64,000 bases of DNA from Terribacillus sp. FSL K6-0262 (GTDB lineage: Bacteria > Bacillota > Bacilli > Bacillales > Amphibacillaceae): the NCBI RefSeq assembly GCF_037977385.1, contig NZ_CP150277.1, positions 2,333,001 to 2,397,000 on the forward strand, written 5' to 3'. Positions 9,912 to 18,232 of this stretch are shown piece by piece. Position 1 is the first letter of the stretch; every line of letters starts with the position of its first letter. A program made the position numbers and the translations under genes. Below the pieces are notes generated by a model. The model was not told the DNA's origin. It made no database searches and saw nothing but the letters and a program-made list of their open reading frames with translations.

Positions 9912-10799
9912 ATGAAAGAGCATATGATTGCTGTTTCCGTCGCGAATCTATGGACGCATCCCGGCTCGGCCAGGCAGGTGGATATGCCCATTGCCGGTAA
10001 TCCAGCCGATCCAGCGCGCTGGGTGCATGAGCTGTCGCACGCTGACCGCTTGGAGCTCCATGAGAACGATTTGCTTCAGTCCCAAGTGCTATTCGGGACA
10101 ACGGTATGGGAAGTGGGGAAAAAGGATGACTGGATCAAGGTTGTGGTTCCCTCCCAGTCCACGCCGAAAGAAATAAATGGCTATCCTGGATGGATTCCGG
10201 CCCGGCAGCTAGCGGCCCCTCTTCCGAAGACCGATCGCATGATCGAAGTAAGGGCAAAGCAGGGCACGCTTATCCTTGATGAGACTGGGGAAGGAATTCC
10301 GCTCAGTTACCTGACAAGACTTCCATTGGCACATGAATCAGGGACTGCCTTCTCGGTCCTGACACCGCTCGGCCCGGGGAGGATTTCCAAGTCTGAAAGC
10401 AGCTTCTGTGCCAAGCGGCAGGAGAGCGGATCGGAACTGATCGCCTATGCAGAACAATTCATCGGCTTGGACTATCTATGGGGCGGCATGAGCAGCTGGG
10501 GCTATGACTGTTCCGGCTTTGCTTATAATATGCATCTGGCCGGCGGATACACCATTCCAAGGGATGCCAGAGCACAGGCTCTGGAGGGAAAGCCGATAGC
10601 TTTGAATCAGGCAGAGCCAGGTGATTTGCTGTTTTTTGCATATGAAGCAGGGAAAGGGAGCATCCATCATGTCGGCTTCTATCATGGAAACGGAAAAATG
10701 CTGCATGCACCGAAAACAGGGAAACAAATCGAAATACTCGATTTGGCTGATACGGTTTACGAAACCGAGCTTTGTGCCATCAGGAGATATTGGAACTGA
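9912..10799 (+). CDS. ykfC: NlpC/P60 gamma-D-glutamyl-L-diamino acid endopeptidase YkfC
   Basis: A 295-residue protein with two N-terminal SH3-like regions (about 1-160) and a C-terminal NlpC/P60 domain. The catalytic Cys200 is in GYDCSGF, His253 in HHVGFYHG, and the third residue is near His265. No signal peptide is visible, consistent with cytoplasmic cleavage of imported murein peptides after YkfA. The ATG at 9912 is one base after the ykfB stop. Confidence 0.92.
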   Translation: MKEHMIAVSVANLWTHPGSARQVDMPIAGNPADPARWVHELSHADRLELHENDLLQSQVLFGTTVWEVGKKDDWIKVVVPSQSTPKEINGYPGWIPARQLAAPLPKTDRMIEVRAKQGTLILDETGEGIPLSYLTRLPLAHESGTAFSVLTPLGPGRISKSESSFCAKRQESGSELIAYAEQFIGLDYLWGGMSSWGYDCSGFAYNMHLAGGYTIPRDARAQALEGKPIALNQAEPGDLLFFAYEAGKGSIHHVGFYHGNGKMLHAPKTGKQIEILDLADTVYETELCAIRRYWN

Positions 10800-10828
10800 T
10801 AGAGTGCCCGCGGCACTCTATTTTTTTT
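10800..10828 (+). terminator. Terminator of the dpp-ykf operon
   Basis: A 9-bp stem (TAGAGTGCC with GGCACTCTA), 3-nt loop and eight T residues, directly at the ykfC stop. Confidence 0.92.
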
Positions 10829-10899
10829 GGACAGATGTTCTAGCAAACCATGGAGGAAACATAGAGTAAAGAGTAGACCAGCTGATAAGGAGGTCCTCT

Positions 10900-11937
10900 A
10901 TGCTCAAGAAGAAGCCAAGCAAAAAACGACGCATCAAGTCCCACATAGTCATCAGTATGCTGATTGTCTGTTTATTCGCTGTCATCGTGGCGCTCCCGAC
11001 ATTGATTGTAGTACCATTTATAGACCCCGGCGGAATGGAGAGGACGGCAACAGCGATGGAACAGGAAAAAGAAGTCAAGGAAACAGCTAATGTAGCGGTG
11101 GAAGTCAGCCGCACAGCAAGCAATACAGTCGAGACGGTCCCGCTCGAGACATACGTGACACGTGTGGTCGCATCCGAGATGCCGGCCGAATTCGAGCTGG
11201 AGGCACTGAAAGCACAAGCCGTCGCGGCCCGGACATATGTGGTGCGTTATATGGAAGATCATCAGGAAGAAAACCCGGAAGCGATCGAGGTATCCGATAC
11301 CACAAGCGACCAAGTATACAAGAATGAAGACGAGCTTCGCCAATCATGGGGAAAGGACTATGAGGAGAAAATGGCCAAATTGACGGAAGCCGTGCAAGGA
11401 ACCAGCGGGGAAATCATCACTTACGACGGGGAACCGATTACACCTTCTTTTTTCTCCACCAGCAATGGATTTACGGAAAATGCAGAAGACTATTGGGATA
11501 ATCCGCTGCCTTATCTGAAATCAGTCGAAAGCCCATGGGATAAGCAGTCGCCGAAATTCGCAGACCAGAAAGTGATCGGAATTGCCGAAGCGGAAAAGCT
11601 TCTTGGAGTGGAAATCGATCCGAACAAACCGCCAGGCGAGCTGAAGCGAAACGATAGTCAGCGGGTAGCCGAGGTGGAAATTGGCGGCAAGCAGTTCACG
11701 GGCAGGGAAATCCGGGAGAAGCTGGGACTCAAATCGACAGATTTCACCTTATCCCTCAAAGATGATCATCTTATTTTCCGGACGAAGGGATATGGCCATG
11801 GAGTCGGCATGAGTCAATATGGTGCCAATGGCATGGCTGCCGAAGGGAAATCGTACAAAGAGATCCTGACATACTATTATACGGATACAAAGATTGATAA
11901 ACTGCCCGCAGAAGGCGCAAAGCTGGTGTCGAAATAA
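10900..11937 (+). CDS. spoIID: Stage II sporulation protein D (lytic transglycosylase)
   Basis: A 345-residue membrane-anchored murein hydrolase that works with SpoIIM and SpoIIP during engulfment. One N-terminal helix (about residues 15-40) precedes the SpoIID domain. The catalytic Glu93 lies in VASEMPAEF, and the later motif YGHGVGMSQYGA is intact. The ATG at 10900 has AAGGAGG at 10886-10892. Mother-cell sigma-E control is known for this gene; CATAGAGT at 10860-10867 fits the sigma-E -10 (CATANNNT) but no convincing -35 was found. Confidence 0.95.
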   Translation: MLKKKPSKKRRIKSHIVISMLIVCLFAVIVALPTLIVVPFIDPGGMERTATAMEQEKEVKETANVAVEVSRTASNTVETVPLETYVTRVVASEMPAEFELEALKAQAVAARTYVVRYMEDHQEENPEAIEVSDTTSDQVYKNEDELRQSWGKDYEEKMAKLTEAVQGTSGEIITYDGEPITPSFFSTSNGFTENAEDYWDNPLPYLKSVESPWDKQSPKFADQKVIGIAEAEKLLGVEIDPNKPPGELKRNDSQRVAEVEIGGKQFTGREIREKLGLKSTDFTLSLKDDHLIFRTKGYGHGVGMSQYGANGMAAEGKSYKEILTYYYTDTKIDKLPAEGAKLVSK

Positions 11938-11963
11938 GGTTGGGAAAATTTTCTGGAAGAAAT

Positions 11964-11993
11964 GTATAGGAATCTATCTTTGTGACCACAATG
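11964..11993 (+). promoter_or_regulatory. Sigma-F-type promoter of spoIIQ
   Basis: GTATA (11964-11968), a 15-nt spacer, then GACCACAATG (11984-11993) matches the forespore sigma-F consensus GYATA-N15/16-GGNNANAHTR with one mismatch. spoIIQ is a known sigma-F target. Confidence 0.75.
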
Positions 11994-12012
11994 GTTGCAG
12001 AGGTGATGATCT

Positions 12013-12930
12013 ATGAAGGAAAAAAATAGCGTTTCAAAATCCAAATGGAAACGTCTTTTCCGTAAAAAATGGTTTTTCCCAGCATTGTATCTTGGTATTT
12101 CCGCTTTGCTATTAACCGCGGTATTGTGGTATCAGAGCGGTACGAACGAGCCTGAGCAGGCAGAAGATGATAAAGGTATCTTCGATTCTCTTGATTTCAA
12201 TGGAGATGAAGAGGCTACGCCTGTAGCAGAACAGGACGAGGTTGTGAAGGCTCCTGTAGCAGAAGATGCAGAAGCAACAGTCGTAACTAAATTCTATGAT
12301 CACAAAGCCGACAGCGAATCCCAAGAGAATGCACTCGTACTCTACGACAACAAATACTATCAAAGCACCGGAGTGGATTACGCTGCAGCAGATGGCGGAA
12401 CTTTCGATGTCCTGGCAGCTTTGAGCGGTACAGTGACGGAAGTGAAAGAAGATGCCTTGCATGGGAATGTTGTCCAGCTGGAGCATAGCAATGGCGTTAC
12501 GACGTATTATTCCAGTCTGGAAGATGTGAAAGTGGAAGTTGGTCAAGAAGTGAAGCAAGGCGATGTCCTGGCGACAGCAGGCCAAAGTCTGTTCGCGAAG
12601 GATAAAGCGACACATCTTCACTTCGAAGTTCGCAATGGAGACACAGCAGTAAACCCCGAGAGCTTCTTCAACCAGCCGGTAAGCAAGCTCCAGGAAGCGA
12701 AGGCAGAAACAGAAGCAGTGCAGGAAGAAGCAGCTGATACATCCAGCCAGAAGGAGCAAGAGGAGACGGAAGCACCGGCAGACGACGGTGCGGATGCCAA
12801 TGCAGACCCAGCGGATGAAGCAGGTGATTCGGAAGAAACACCAGATGCATCCGATGAAGAAAAATCTCCTGAACAGGATGAGCAGCCAGAGGACGATGCA
12901 ACTTCTTCTTCCTCCCAAGCTCAGACTTGA
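12013..12930 (+). CDS. spoIIQ: Stage II sporulation protein Q (degenerate LytM/M23 domain)
   Basis: A 305-residue forespore membrane protein that pairs with SpoIIIAH to form the channel between forespore and mother cell. One helix (residues 21-40) precedes an M23 domain at about 110-220. That domain looks inactive: the first zinc-binding His is Ser118 (STGVD), the His of the YxHL motif is Ser168, and only HLHFEV (His201, His203) remains. The B. subtilis protein is degenerate in the same way. The last 80 residues are an acidic Glu/Asp/Ser/Ala tail. Confidence 0.94.
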   Translation: MKEKNSVSKSKWKRLFRKKWFFPALYLGISALLLTAVLWYQSGTNEPEQAEDDKGIFDSLDFNGDEEATPVAEQDEVVKAPVAEDAEATVVTKFYDHKADSESQENALVLYDNKYYQSTGVDYAAADGGTFDVLAALSGTVTEVKEDALHGNVVQLEHSNGVTTYYSSLEDVKVEVGQEVKQGDVLATAGQSLFAKDKATHLHFEVRNGDTAVNPESFFNQPVSKLQEAKAETEAVQEEAADTSSQKEQEETEAPADDGADANADPADEAGDSEETPDASDEEKSPEQDEQPEDDATSSSSQAQT

Positions 12931-12933
12931 GCC

Positions 12934-12965
12934 AAAAAACACTCCGGGACCGGAGTGTTTTTTTA
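12934..12965 (+). terminator. Terminator of spoIIQ
   Basis: A strong stem (AAAAACACTCCG with CGGAGTGTTTTT) with a tiny loop and a long T tract, 4 nt after the spoIIQ stop. Confidence 0.93.
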
Positions 12966-13018
12966 TTTTTCGTTAGGTATAAAGCAGCCCACCGATATGA
13001 GCAGGAAATTCAGGAATT

Positions 13019-13025
13019 TGTCGAA
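13019..13025 (+). promoter_or_regulatory. Spo0A-type box (TGTCGAA) upstream of the AimR-like gene
   Basis: A perfect 7-mer match to the 0A box, 134 nt before the TTG start of the AimR-like gene, in the 228-nt gap after spoIIQ. A match alone does not prove binding. Confidence 0.4.
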
Positions 13026-13158
13026 CGAATCCATCCTGAAACCGCTTGAAATAATCTGAAAAGATGGAATAATGAAATGGTGCCAAGCACAAGGTGAAAG
13101 TCTAAGTCAAGTGATACCATGGAGGTAAGATTGGGAAATGTGAGAGGAGAAAGGAACG

Positions 13159-14226
13159 TTGAATCGATCAAGTTTGCGTAAGGAAGCAACTGACTTGGGC
13201 AAGCTCTCGGCTGCAACAAGCCGGATGACTGATCTTTGGTCTTTCATTCAACTAGTGGAGACAAGTCATGACGTAAAGCAGATTACAGACCTGGCTGCAA
13301 GTTTCTGTATACAATCCGGATCAGCAGAAGTCATGCTTGCAGCGATGGATTTCCTGGGTATGAATTACTATGAGGAAGAGCTTCAGCTTATGATCGAAAG
13401 GAATAAGCATTGCCTGCATCAGCGAAACAGATCATATGCCCGTTTATATGAACTGATCATTCAATATCAGGCGTATAAGCTGCCGGGTGATGAATTTGAA
13501 AAGCAGATCAGCCGCCATCAAGCTGATTTTCCCGAAGCAAGGGCCTTGATTCTGATCGGCAGGATCTACCAGCATTTTCACTGCCACGATTATCATGCCA
13601 TCGGCTACTATTTGGACGAATTGCAGGAAACGATCCTCCACATCAAAGACTATTTCCTGCGGATGATGATGACTGTCCGGATGGACAAGCTTTTGTTCCA
13701 GTATCATTGGAAGCGGAACGAATTGATCCTAGCCAGGAAACATAGCCGAAATATCCTCCATCATACATATCTACCAGGTCAGCGTGCCGTGCAGCATTAC
13801 AAGATGGGATTGACCTTTCTTTTTGATGACAAGATAGCAAGCTTCTCCCATCTGGCAGAAGGAAGCAAGCTGGCAAAGCAGTACCATATCTCGTGTCTTG
13901 CCCAATTGCTCGACAGGCAAGTCCTGCCGATAGTGGCTGCTCATTTCGGCATTCCGCACGCGTATCTGACGGATGATCCGCATGCCCTCGCTTATATCGA
14001 ATTCCAGCTTGGACAGATCGATAATGCAAGAAAGCGCTATCCCAAGTGGAAGCCTGAAAAACAGACTGCATTCTATAAATACTTCTATGGACTGATCCAC
14101 CAAAATAAGGATTACCTGGTAGCATCCTATCACCTGTTCATCCGCCGACACAAAGACTTCTATTTTTCCCGTTTACCTATGTATGCCATCCAAAAAATCG
14201 ATAACGACAGACCCTCCACGATGTAG
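13159..14226 (+). CDS. AimR/YopK-like helical-repeat protein, no recognisable HTH
   Basis: A 355-residue, all-helical protein. Regions such as AEVMLAAMDFLGMNYYEEELQ, RMDKLLFQYHWKRNELILAR and MGLTFLFDD follow the pattern I associate with AimR/YopK receptors of the arbitrium communication system (TPR-like superhelix). The usual N-terminal helix-turn-helix is not recognisable: the frame has a stop at 13141-13143, and TTG 13159 behind GAGAGGAG is the only start. It sits alone between spoIIQ and spoIIID with its own terminator, and no phage genes are nearby. The family call is from pattern memory and needs a profile search. Confidence 0.5.
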   Translation: MNRSSLRKEATDLGKLSAATSRMTDLWSFIQLVETSHDVKQITDLAASFCIQSGSAEVMLAAMDFLGMNYYEEELQLMIERNKHCLHQRNRSYARLYELIIQYQAYKLPGDEFEKQISRHQADFPEARALILIGRIYQHFHCHDYHAIGYYLDELQETILHIKDYFLRMMMTVRMDKLLFQYHWKRNELILARKHSRNILHHTYLPGQRAVQHYKMGLTFLFDDKIASFSHLAEGSKLAKQYHISCLAQLLDRQVLPIVAAHFGIPHAYLTDDPHALAYIEFQLGQIDNARKRYPKWKPEKQTAFYKYFYGLIHQNKDYLVASYHLFIRRHKDFYFSRLPMYAIQKIDNDRPSTM

Positions 14227-14239
14227 GAGGGTCTTTTTT
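14209..14239 (+). terminator. Terminator of the AimR-like gene
   Basis: A 9-bp stem (AGACCCTCC with GGAGGGTCT), 8-nt loop and a run of T residues, overlapping the last codons of the gene. Confidence 0.9.
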
Positions 14240-14439
14240 ATGGAATAAAACCAAGGTACAGGTAATAAGATGATACAAACCAAAGCAAGTGTTTGAAGGG
14301 AACGAGTGTGAAGCGCTCAACGCCACAGATGTCCAAACAGCTATGACTTGCCAAAGAAAAGTACATATCCGGATTACTTCATCGCTTCTCATCTTGTCTC
14401 ATGAACATCAAGAACCGTCAACTTAAGGAGGCATGGGCT

Positions 14440-14709
14440 GTGCATGATTATATCAAGGAGCGCACGGTGCGCATAGGCAAGCACATTGTGGAGACGAAAA
14501 AGACAGTACGCGTCATTGCAAAGGAATTCGGTGTATCCAAGAGTACCGTGCATAAGGACCTGACAGAAAGACTGCCGGAAATCAATCCTGATTTGGCCAA
14601 TGAAGTGAAGGAAATCCTCGATTATCACAAAGCGATTCGTCATCTGAGGGGCGGCGAAGCGACCAAACTGAAGTATAAATTGGAAACCAATACCGACGCT
14701 CCGGCCTGA
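14440..14709 (+). CDS. spoIIID: Sporulation transcriptional regulator SpoIIID
   Basis: An 89-residue mother-cell DNA-binding protein that activates or represses many sigma-E genes. Residues from HDYIKERT through EATKLKYK are nearly identical to the B. subtilis protein, including the HTH around VIAKEFGVSKSTVHKDLTE. The start is GTG 14440, as in B. subtilis, 9 nt after AAGGAGG (14424-14430). An in-frame ATG at 14401 lacks a ribosome site. Only the C-terminal tail differs. No clear terminator lies between it and mbl. Confidence 0.96.
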   Translation: MHDYIKERTVRIGKHIVETKKTVRVIAKEFGVSKSTVHKDLTERLPEINPDLANEVKEILDYHKAIRHLRGGEATKLKYKLETNTDAPA

Positions 14710-14891
14710 AACACGACTTTCATCCTGTAAAGATAGGACCATTCCTTTTCCAATATTCCTACTTTTATCCTTCTTTTCTTTCACAAATTGCTACTATTCT
14801 CCATGTTTTGTGCTAAACTATAAAATAAGTAGCATTATGTTCTCGAACGGATGCGACAAAGTTCTATCTTTACAGGGAGGATCTGAGGATA

Positions 14892-15890
14892 TTGGCACGA
14901 GATATAGGAATTGACCTCGGTACGGCAAACGTACTAATACATGTAAAAGGAAAAGGAATCGTTCTGAATGAACCATCCGTTGTCGCGATGGATAGAAATA
15001 CAGGGAATGTACTGGAAGTAGGGGAAGAAGCACGACGCATGGTAGGCAGAACACCTGGCAATATTGAAGCGATTCGTCCGCTTAAGGATGGCGTAATTGC
15101 TGATTTTGATGTGACAGAAGCGATGCTTCGCTATTTCATCAACAAGATCAATGTAAAAGGTTTTCTATCCAAACCGCGCATGCTGATTTGCTGCCCGACG
15201 AACATCACGAAAGTCGAACAAAAAGCAATCAAGGAAGCAGCAGAGAAATCAGGCGGTAAGAAGGTGTATTTAGAAGAAGAACCAAAAATAGCTGCAATCG
15301 GGGCAGGGATGGATATCTTCCAGCCAAGCGGCAATATGGTAGTCGATATCGGCGGCGGTACGACGGATGTCGCAGTTCTGTCCATGGGGGACATCGTGAC
15401 TGCACAATCCATCCGTATGGCCGGGGATAAGTTCGATGCAGAGATCCTGCAGTATATCAAACGCAAATACAAGCTATTGATCGGGGAGCGCACAGCCGAG
15501 AATATCAAGATCGAGATCGCGACCGTCTTCCAAGGAGCGCGTCAGGAATCGATCGATATCCGCGGCCGGGATATGGTAAGCGGTCTTCCGCGCACCATCA
15601 CTGTCCATTCGGAAGAAATCGAAGAAGCATTGCGTGAATCGGTTGCCTTGATTGTACAAGCGGCACGCACGGTACTGGAGCAGACTCCTCCAGAGCTGTC
15701 CGCGGATATCATCGATCGCGGTATCATCCTGACTGGCGGCGGCGCGATGCTGCACGGTATCGACCAGCTGCTGGCAGAGCAGCTGAAGGTTCCTGTCTTC
15801 ATTGCCGAAGATCCGATGGATTGTGTGGCAAAAGGCACTGGCATCATGCTTGAAAATATCGACAAACTAGAGAAACGCAAAGTAGTTTGA
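14892..15890 (+). CDS. mbl: MreB-like actin homologue Mbl
   Basis: A 332-residue bacterial actin that polymerises under the membrane and guides lateral wall synthesis. The phosphate-1 motif DIGIDLGTANVLI and the phosphate-2 motif VVDIGGGTTDVAVLS are present, and the C-terminus LENIDKLEKRKVV fits Mbl. The start is TTG 14892, behind GGGAGGATCTGAGGAT. Its position after spoIIID and before flhO is conserved in Bacillus and separates it from mreB proper. Confidence 0.95.
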   Translation: MARDIGIDLGTANVLIHVKGKGIVLNEPSVVAMDRNTGNVLEVGEEARRMVGRTPGNIEAIRPLKDGVIADFDVTEAMLRYFINKINVKGFLSKPRMLICCPTNITKVEQKAIKEAAEKSGGKKVYLEEEPKIAAIGAGMDIFQPSGNMVVDIGGGTTDVAVLSMGDIVTAQSIRMAGDKFDAEILQYIKRKYKLLIGERTAENIKIEIATVFQGARQESIDIRGRDMVSGLPRTITVHSEEIEEALRESVALIVQAARTVLEQTPPELSADIIDRGIILTGGGAMLHGIDQLLAEQLKVPVFIAEDPMDCVAKGTGIMLENIDKLEKRKVV

Positions 15891-15893
15891 GAA

Positions 15894-15926
15894 ATTGACC
15901 TCTTCTGTATGCAGAAGAGGTTCAAT
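15894..15926 (+). terminator. Hairpin after mbl
   Basis: A 13-bp near-perfect stem (ATTGACCTCTTCT with AGAAGAGGTTCAAT) just after the mbl stop. The T tract is weak, so it may be a partial terminator. Confidence 0.65.
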
Positions 15927-15948
15927 TCGTTTAGGAATCTGCCGATAT
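15922..15948 (+). promoter_or_regulatory. Sigma-D promoter of flhO-flhP
   Basis: TCAA (15922-15925), a 15-nt spacer, then a perfect GCCGATAT (15941-15948). The sigma-D consensus is TAAA-N15-GCCGATAT, so only one -35 base differs. It lies 53 nt before flhO. Confidence 0.85.
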
Positions 15949-16001
15949 AAGTAATGGAAACCAATATTTTTGGCAATCAGACTACTTAGGAGGATCACAC
16001 A

Positions 16002-16820
16002 TTGCTGAAAGGATTATATACTGCTGCATCCGGTATGCTCGCCCAGCAGCGCAAGCAGGAAGTACTGTCCAATAACTTAGCCAATGCGAATACGAATGGA
16101 TACAAGGCAGATCAAGGCCAGCTTCGGGCCTTTCCCGAAATGCTTTTGAAAGCGACGGAGAGCAAGCCGGCATCGGTCGATGATTCCCGCTACATTTCCG
16201 TTTCGAGGGAAATCGGGAGCATCAATTCAGGTGTGTATGTACAAGAGACGATCCCGAATTTCGTGCAGGGGGATTTGCGTGAAACAGGCATCAGTACGGA
16301 TACGGCATTGGTGGATGGTGCATATCCGGATGAGAATGGCTCCGTCTTCTTCAACCTCCAAACCGCGGATGGGGAAGCCTACACCCGAAATGGCAGCTTT
16401 ACGATCGATGCGGAAGGTTTCCTGACAAATGATCAAGGCAGCTACATATTGGATGCCGATGGAAACCCGATCCAGACGAACGATCAGACGTACACGATGA
16501 CAGCTGATGGCACGATGCAATTCGCCGATGGCAGAAACATCCAGCTCGGATTGACTTACGTACAGGATGCAAATCTGCTGGACAAGCAGGGAGAGAATGT
16601 ATATACCGCAAGTGAAGAAGCGCAGGCAGAAGATGCCAGGGCGACGGCCGGGGTTGCATACAACATCGTCCAAGGTGCCGTAGAGGGTTCCAATGTCGAT
16701 ATGGAGCAGACGATGACCGATATGATGCAGGCATATCGAACATTCGAGATGAACCAGAAGGTCATGACGGCTTATGATGAGAGTCTTGGAAAAGCAGTCA
16801 ATGAAGTAGGGAAGCTGTAA
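16002..16820 (+). CDS. flhO: Flagellar basal-body rod/hook protein FlhO
   Basis: A 272-residue FlgF/FlgG-type protein. The N-terminal rod motif LYTAASGMLAQQRKQEVLSNNLANANTNGYK and the C-terminal FlgBB domain (VEGSNVDMEQTMTDMMQAYRTFEMNQKVM) are both intact. FlhO and FlhP form the distal rod in B. subtilis. The start is TTG 16002 behind TTAGGAGG. It is paired with flhP 12 nt downstream under a sigma-D promoter. Confidence 0.93.
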   Translation: MLKGLYTAASGMLAQQRKQEVLSNNLANANTNGYKADQGQLRAFPEMLLKATESKPASVDDSRYISVSREIGSINSGVYVQETIPNFVQGDLRETGISTDTALVDGAYPDENGSVFFNLQTADGEAYTRNGSFTIDAEGFLTNDQGSYILDADGNPIQTNDQTYTMTADGTMQFADGRNIQLGLTYVQDANLLDKQGENVYTASEEAQAEDARATAGVAYNIVQGAVEGSNVDMEQTMTDMMQAYRTFEMNQKVMTAYDESLGKAVNEVGKL

Positions 16821-16832
16821 AGGAGGAGCAAG

Positions 16833-17630
16833 ATGAGCAGAATGATGACACAGGCTGCGGTAACGATGGGACAGCTGCAGCAGCGATTGGATTTGATCGC
16901 GAATAATATGGCAAATTCGAGTACAGCAGGGTATAAAGCGCAAACCTCCAATTTCTCTTCCTTGCTTTATCAGCAGCTGGACAATCCGCCGAATGATGAG
17001 GCGAACACGGATAACAGGAGCACAAGTGACGGCATCCGCATCGGCTCGGGAGCCTATATGAGCAGTACGAATCCGCTCATGACGAAAGGGACGATCCAGA
17101 CGACAGATCGCAATCTCGATGCCGCATTGGTGAATGACAATCAATTTTTCACCATCACTGGACAAGACGGACAGCAGCGCTACACGCGTGCCGGGAATTT
17201 CTATCTTCAGCCGCAGCAGGACGGGACAGTGGCGCTGACAACAGCTGATGGAGACTTTGTCAACGGTGCCGATGGTCCTATTGCATTACAGCCTGATTTT
17301 GATAGTATTACAATCAATGACAGCGGAGAAATCGTTGTTGGCCGTAATGGCCAGACTGCTGTGGAAGCGAATCTTGAGATCATGGCAATCGATAATCCGC
17401 GCGTGCTGACCAGAACCGGCGATACGGCCTTTGAGCTGAATGATCCGGCACTTGCACGGGGATTGGCTCCGGATGAAGTCGAACTGCAGGCAGGCAGCCT
17501 GGAGGGCTCGAATGTCGATCTAAGTGAACAAATGACTGCAATGGTCAATACACAGCGCGCCTATCAATTCAATGCCCGTTCGATTTCCATGAGTGATCAG
17601 ATGAGCAGTCTCATCAACCAGATAAGATAA
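16833..17630 (+). CDS. flhP: Flagellar rod protein FlhP
   Basis: A 265-residue FlgG-like protein. The N-terminal motif is MGQLQQRLDLIANNMANSSTAGYKAQ, and the C-terminal motif is LEGSNVDLSEQMTAMVNTQRAYQFNAR. The ATG at 16833 has AAAGGAGGAGC upstream. It is the second gene of the sigma-D unit with flhO and is followed 21 nt later by an EpuA-like gene. Confidence 0.93.
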   Translation: MSRMMTQAAVTMGQLQQRLDLIANNMANSSTAGYKAQTSNFSSLLYQQLDNPPNDEANTDNRSTSDGIRIGSGAYMSSTNPLMTKGTIQTTDRNLDAALVNDNQFFTITGQDGQQRYTRAGNFYLQPQQDGTVALTTADGDFVNGADGPIALQPDFDSITINDSGEIVVGRNGQTAVEANLEIMAIDNPRVLTRTGDTAFELNDPALARGLAPDEVELQAGSLEGSNVDLSEQMTAMVNTQRAYQFNARSISMSDQMSSLINQIR

Positions 17631-17651
17631 TTAGTAAGGAGCCAGAACGTT

Positions 17652-17915
17652 ATGCCGAGTAATGCATCCAAACTCCAGACAAAGGAACAATATGAGAAGA
17701 AAAACCAGGCAGAAGGAGAGAAGGCGCCGAAGAAACAGCGGAGAAGGCTGTTCCCGATTTGGCTTCGCTTGCTGGTGGTGCCGATCATCCTCGTCATCTT
17801 CCTGCTGCTTGGCATGCTGTTTGGGTATGGAGTACTTGGAGATGGCAATGCACTGGACGTCCTCAAACGAGATACATGGACACACATCTATGATTTGATC
17901 AACGAGAAGTCCTGA
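17652..17915 (+). CDS. EpuA-family small membrane protein (PF11772)
   Basis: An 87-residue protein with a charged Lys/Glu-rich N-terminus, RRRLFPIWLRLLVVPIILVIFLLLG as a membrane anchor (about residues 31-58) and a short outer tail ending DVLKRDTWTHIYDLI. Databases often name this family DNA-directed RNA polymerase subunit beta, which is misleading. Genes of this family commonly sit between flhP and fabZ in Bacillaceae. Function unknown. Confidence 0.75.
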   Translation: MPSNASKLQTKEQYEKKNQAEGEKAPKKQRRRLFPIWLRLLVVPIILVIFLLLGMLFGYGVLGDGNALDVLKRDTWTHIYDLINEKS

Positions 17916-17953
17916 AAAAGGCTTGCTCCCGATTGCGGGGCAAGCCTTTTTTT
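17915..17953. terminator. Bidirectional terminator between the EpuA-like gene and the minus-strand small gene
   Basis: A long stem (AAAAAGGCTTGCTCCC with GGGGCAAGCCTTTTT) and T tracts in both directions. It serves the flhO-flhP-epuA unit and the end of the convergent small gene. Confidence 0.9.
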
Positions 17954-18110
17954 ATGTCCTGCCCCTGCTTTTCCTGATCGCATAAATGACAAACAGGATG
18001 GCAGCGATGACGAGGAAGATATGGATGATACCTCCGAGAATATTGAAAATGACACCAATGAGCCAGAACGCGACTACGATGATGCCGATCCATAATAAAA
18101 GATTCAGCAT
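17952..18110 (-). CDS. lmo0937-family small membrane protein (52 aa)
   Basis: A 52-codon gene starting [20 protein letters not shown] and ending AIRKSRGRT, with two hydrophobic segments separated by NILGG. This is the pattern of lmo0937/DUF5670-type stress-associated small membrane proteins. The ATG (minus strand, 18110) follows GGGAGG at proper spacing, and the gene ends in the bidirectional terminator. A sigma-B-like promoter lies upstream. Too short for most gene callers. Confidence 0.75.
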   Translation of the reverse strand: MLNLLLWIGIIVVAFWLIGVIFNILGGIIHIFLVIAAILFVIYAIRKSRGRT

Positions 18111-18141
18111 TTGACCTACCTCCCAGCACTTTTATGGAACC

Positions 18142-18168
18142 ATACCCCAACCTGGAAACACATGAAAC
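18142..18168 (-). promoter_or_regulatory. Sigma-B-like promoter of the lmo0937-family gene
   Basis: On the minus strand GTTTCA, 15 nt, then a perfect GGGTAT. The general-stress sigma-B consensus is GTTTAA-N12-15-GGGWAW. The -10 is 32 nt before the ATG. Confidence 0.5.
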
Positions 18169-18184
18169 ATACAAGCTTCATTTT

Positions 18185-18193
18185 TGGTATAAT
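18185..18193 (+). promoter_or_regulatory. Extended -10 promoter of fabZ
   Basis: TGG-TATAAT, 40 nt before the fabZ ATG. The -35 is poor. It is divergent from the sigma-B-like promoter about 20 bp away. Confidence 0.6.
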
Positions 18194-18232
18194 ACGTTAG
18201 GAAAGACAACCATTCAGGAGGCTCACCATATT

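Noticed and set aside
12997..13059. A 20-codon frame (MSRKFRNLSNESILKPLEII) after the spoIIQ terminator
   Set aside because: No ribosome site and no sign of secretion or conservation.
13072..13128. An 18-codon frame (MKWCQAQGESLSQVIPWR) before the AimR-like gene, considered as a remnant of its HTH
   Set aside because: It is in another frame, ends at a stop and lacks a ribosome site; the similarity to AimR N-termini is too weak.
14332..14380. Possible sigma-E promoter of spoIIID around CATATCCG
   Set aside because: The -10 lacks the conserved final T and no convincing -35 lies at the right distance.
14240..14400. Search for an aimP-like signal peptide gene after the AimR-like gene
   Set aside because: Only frames of about 8-12 codons without secretion signals are present, and they follow a terminator.
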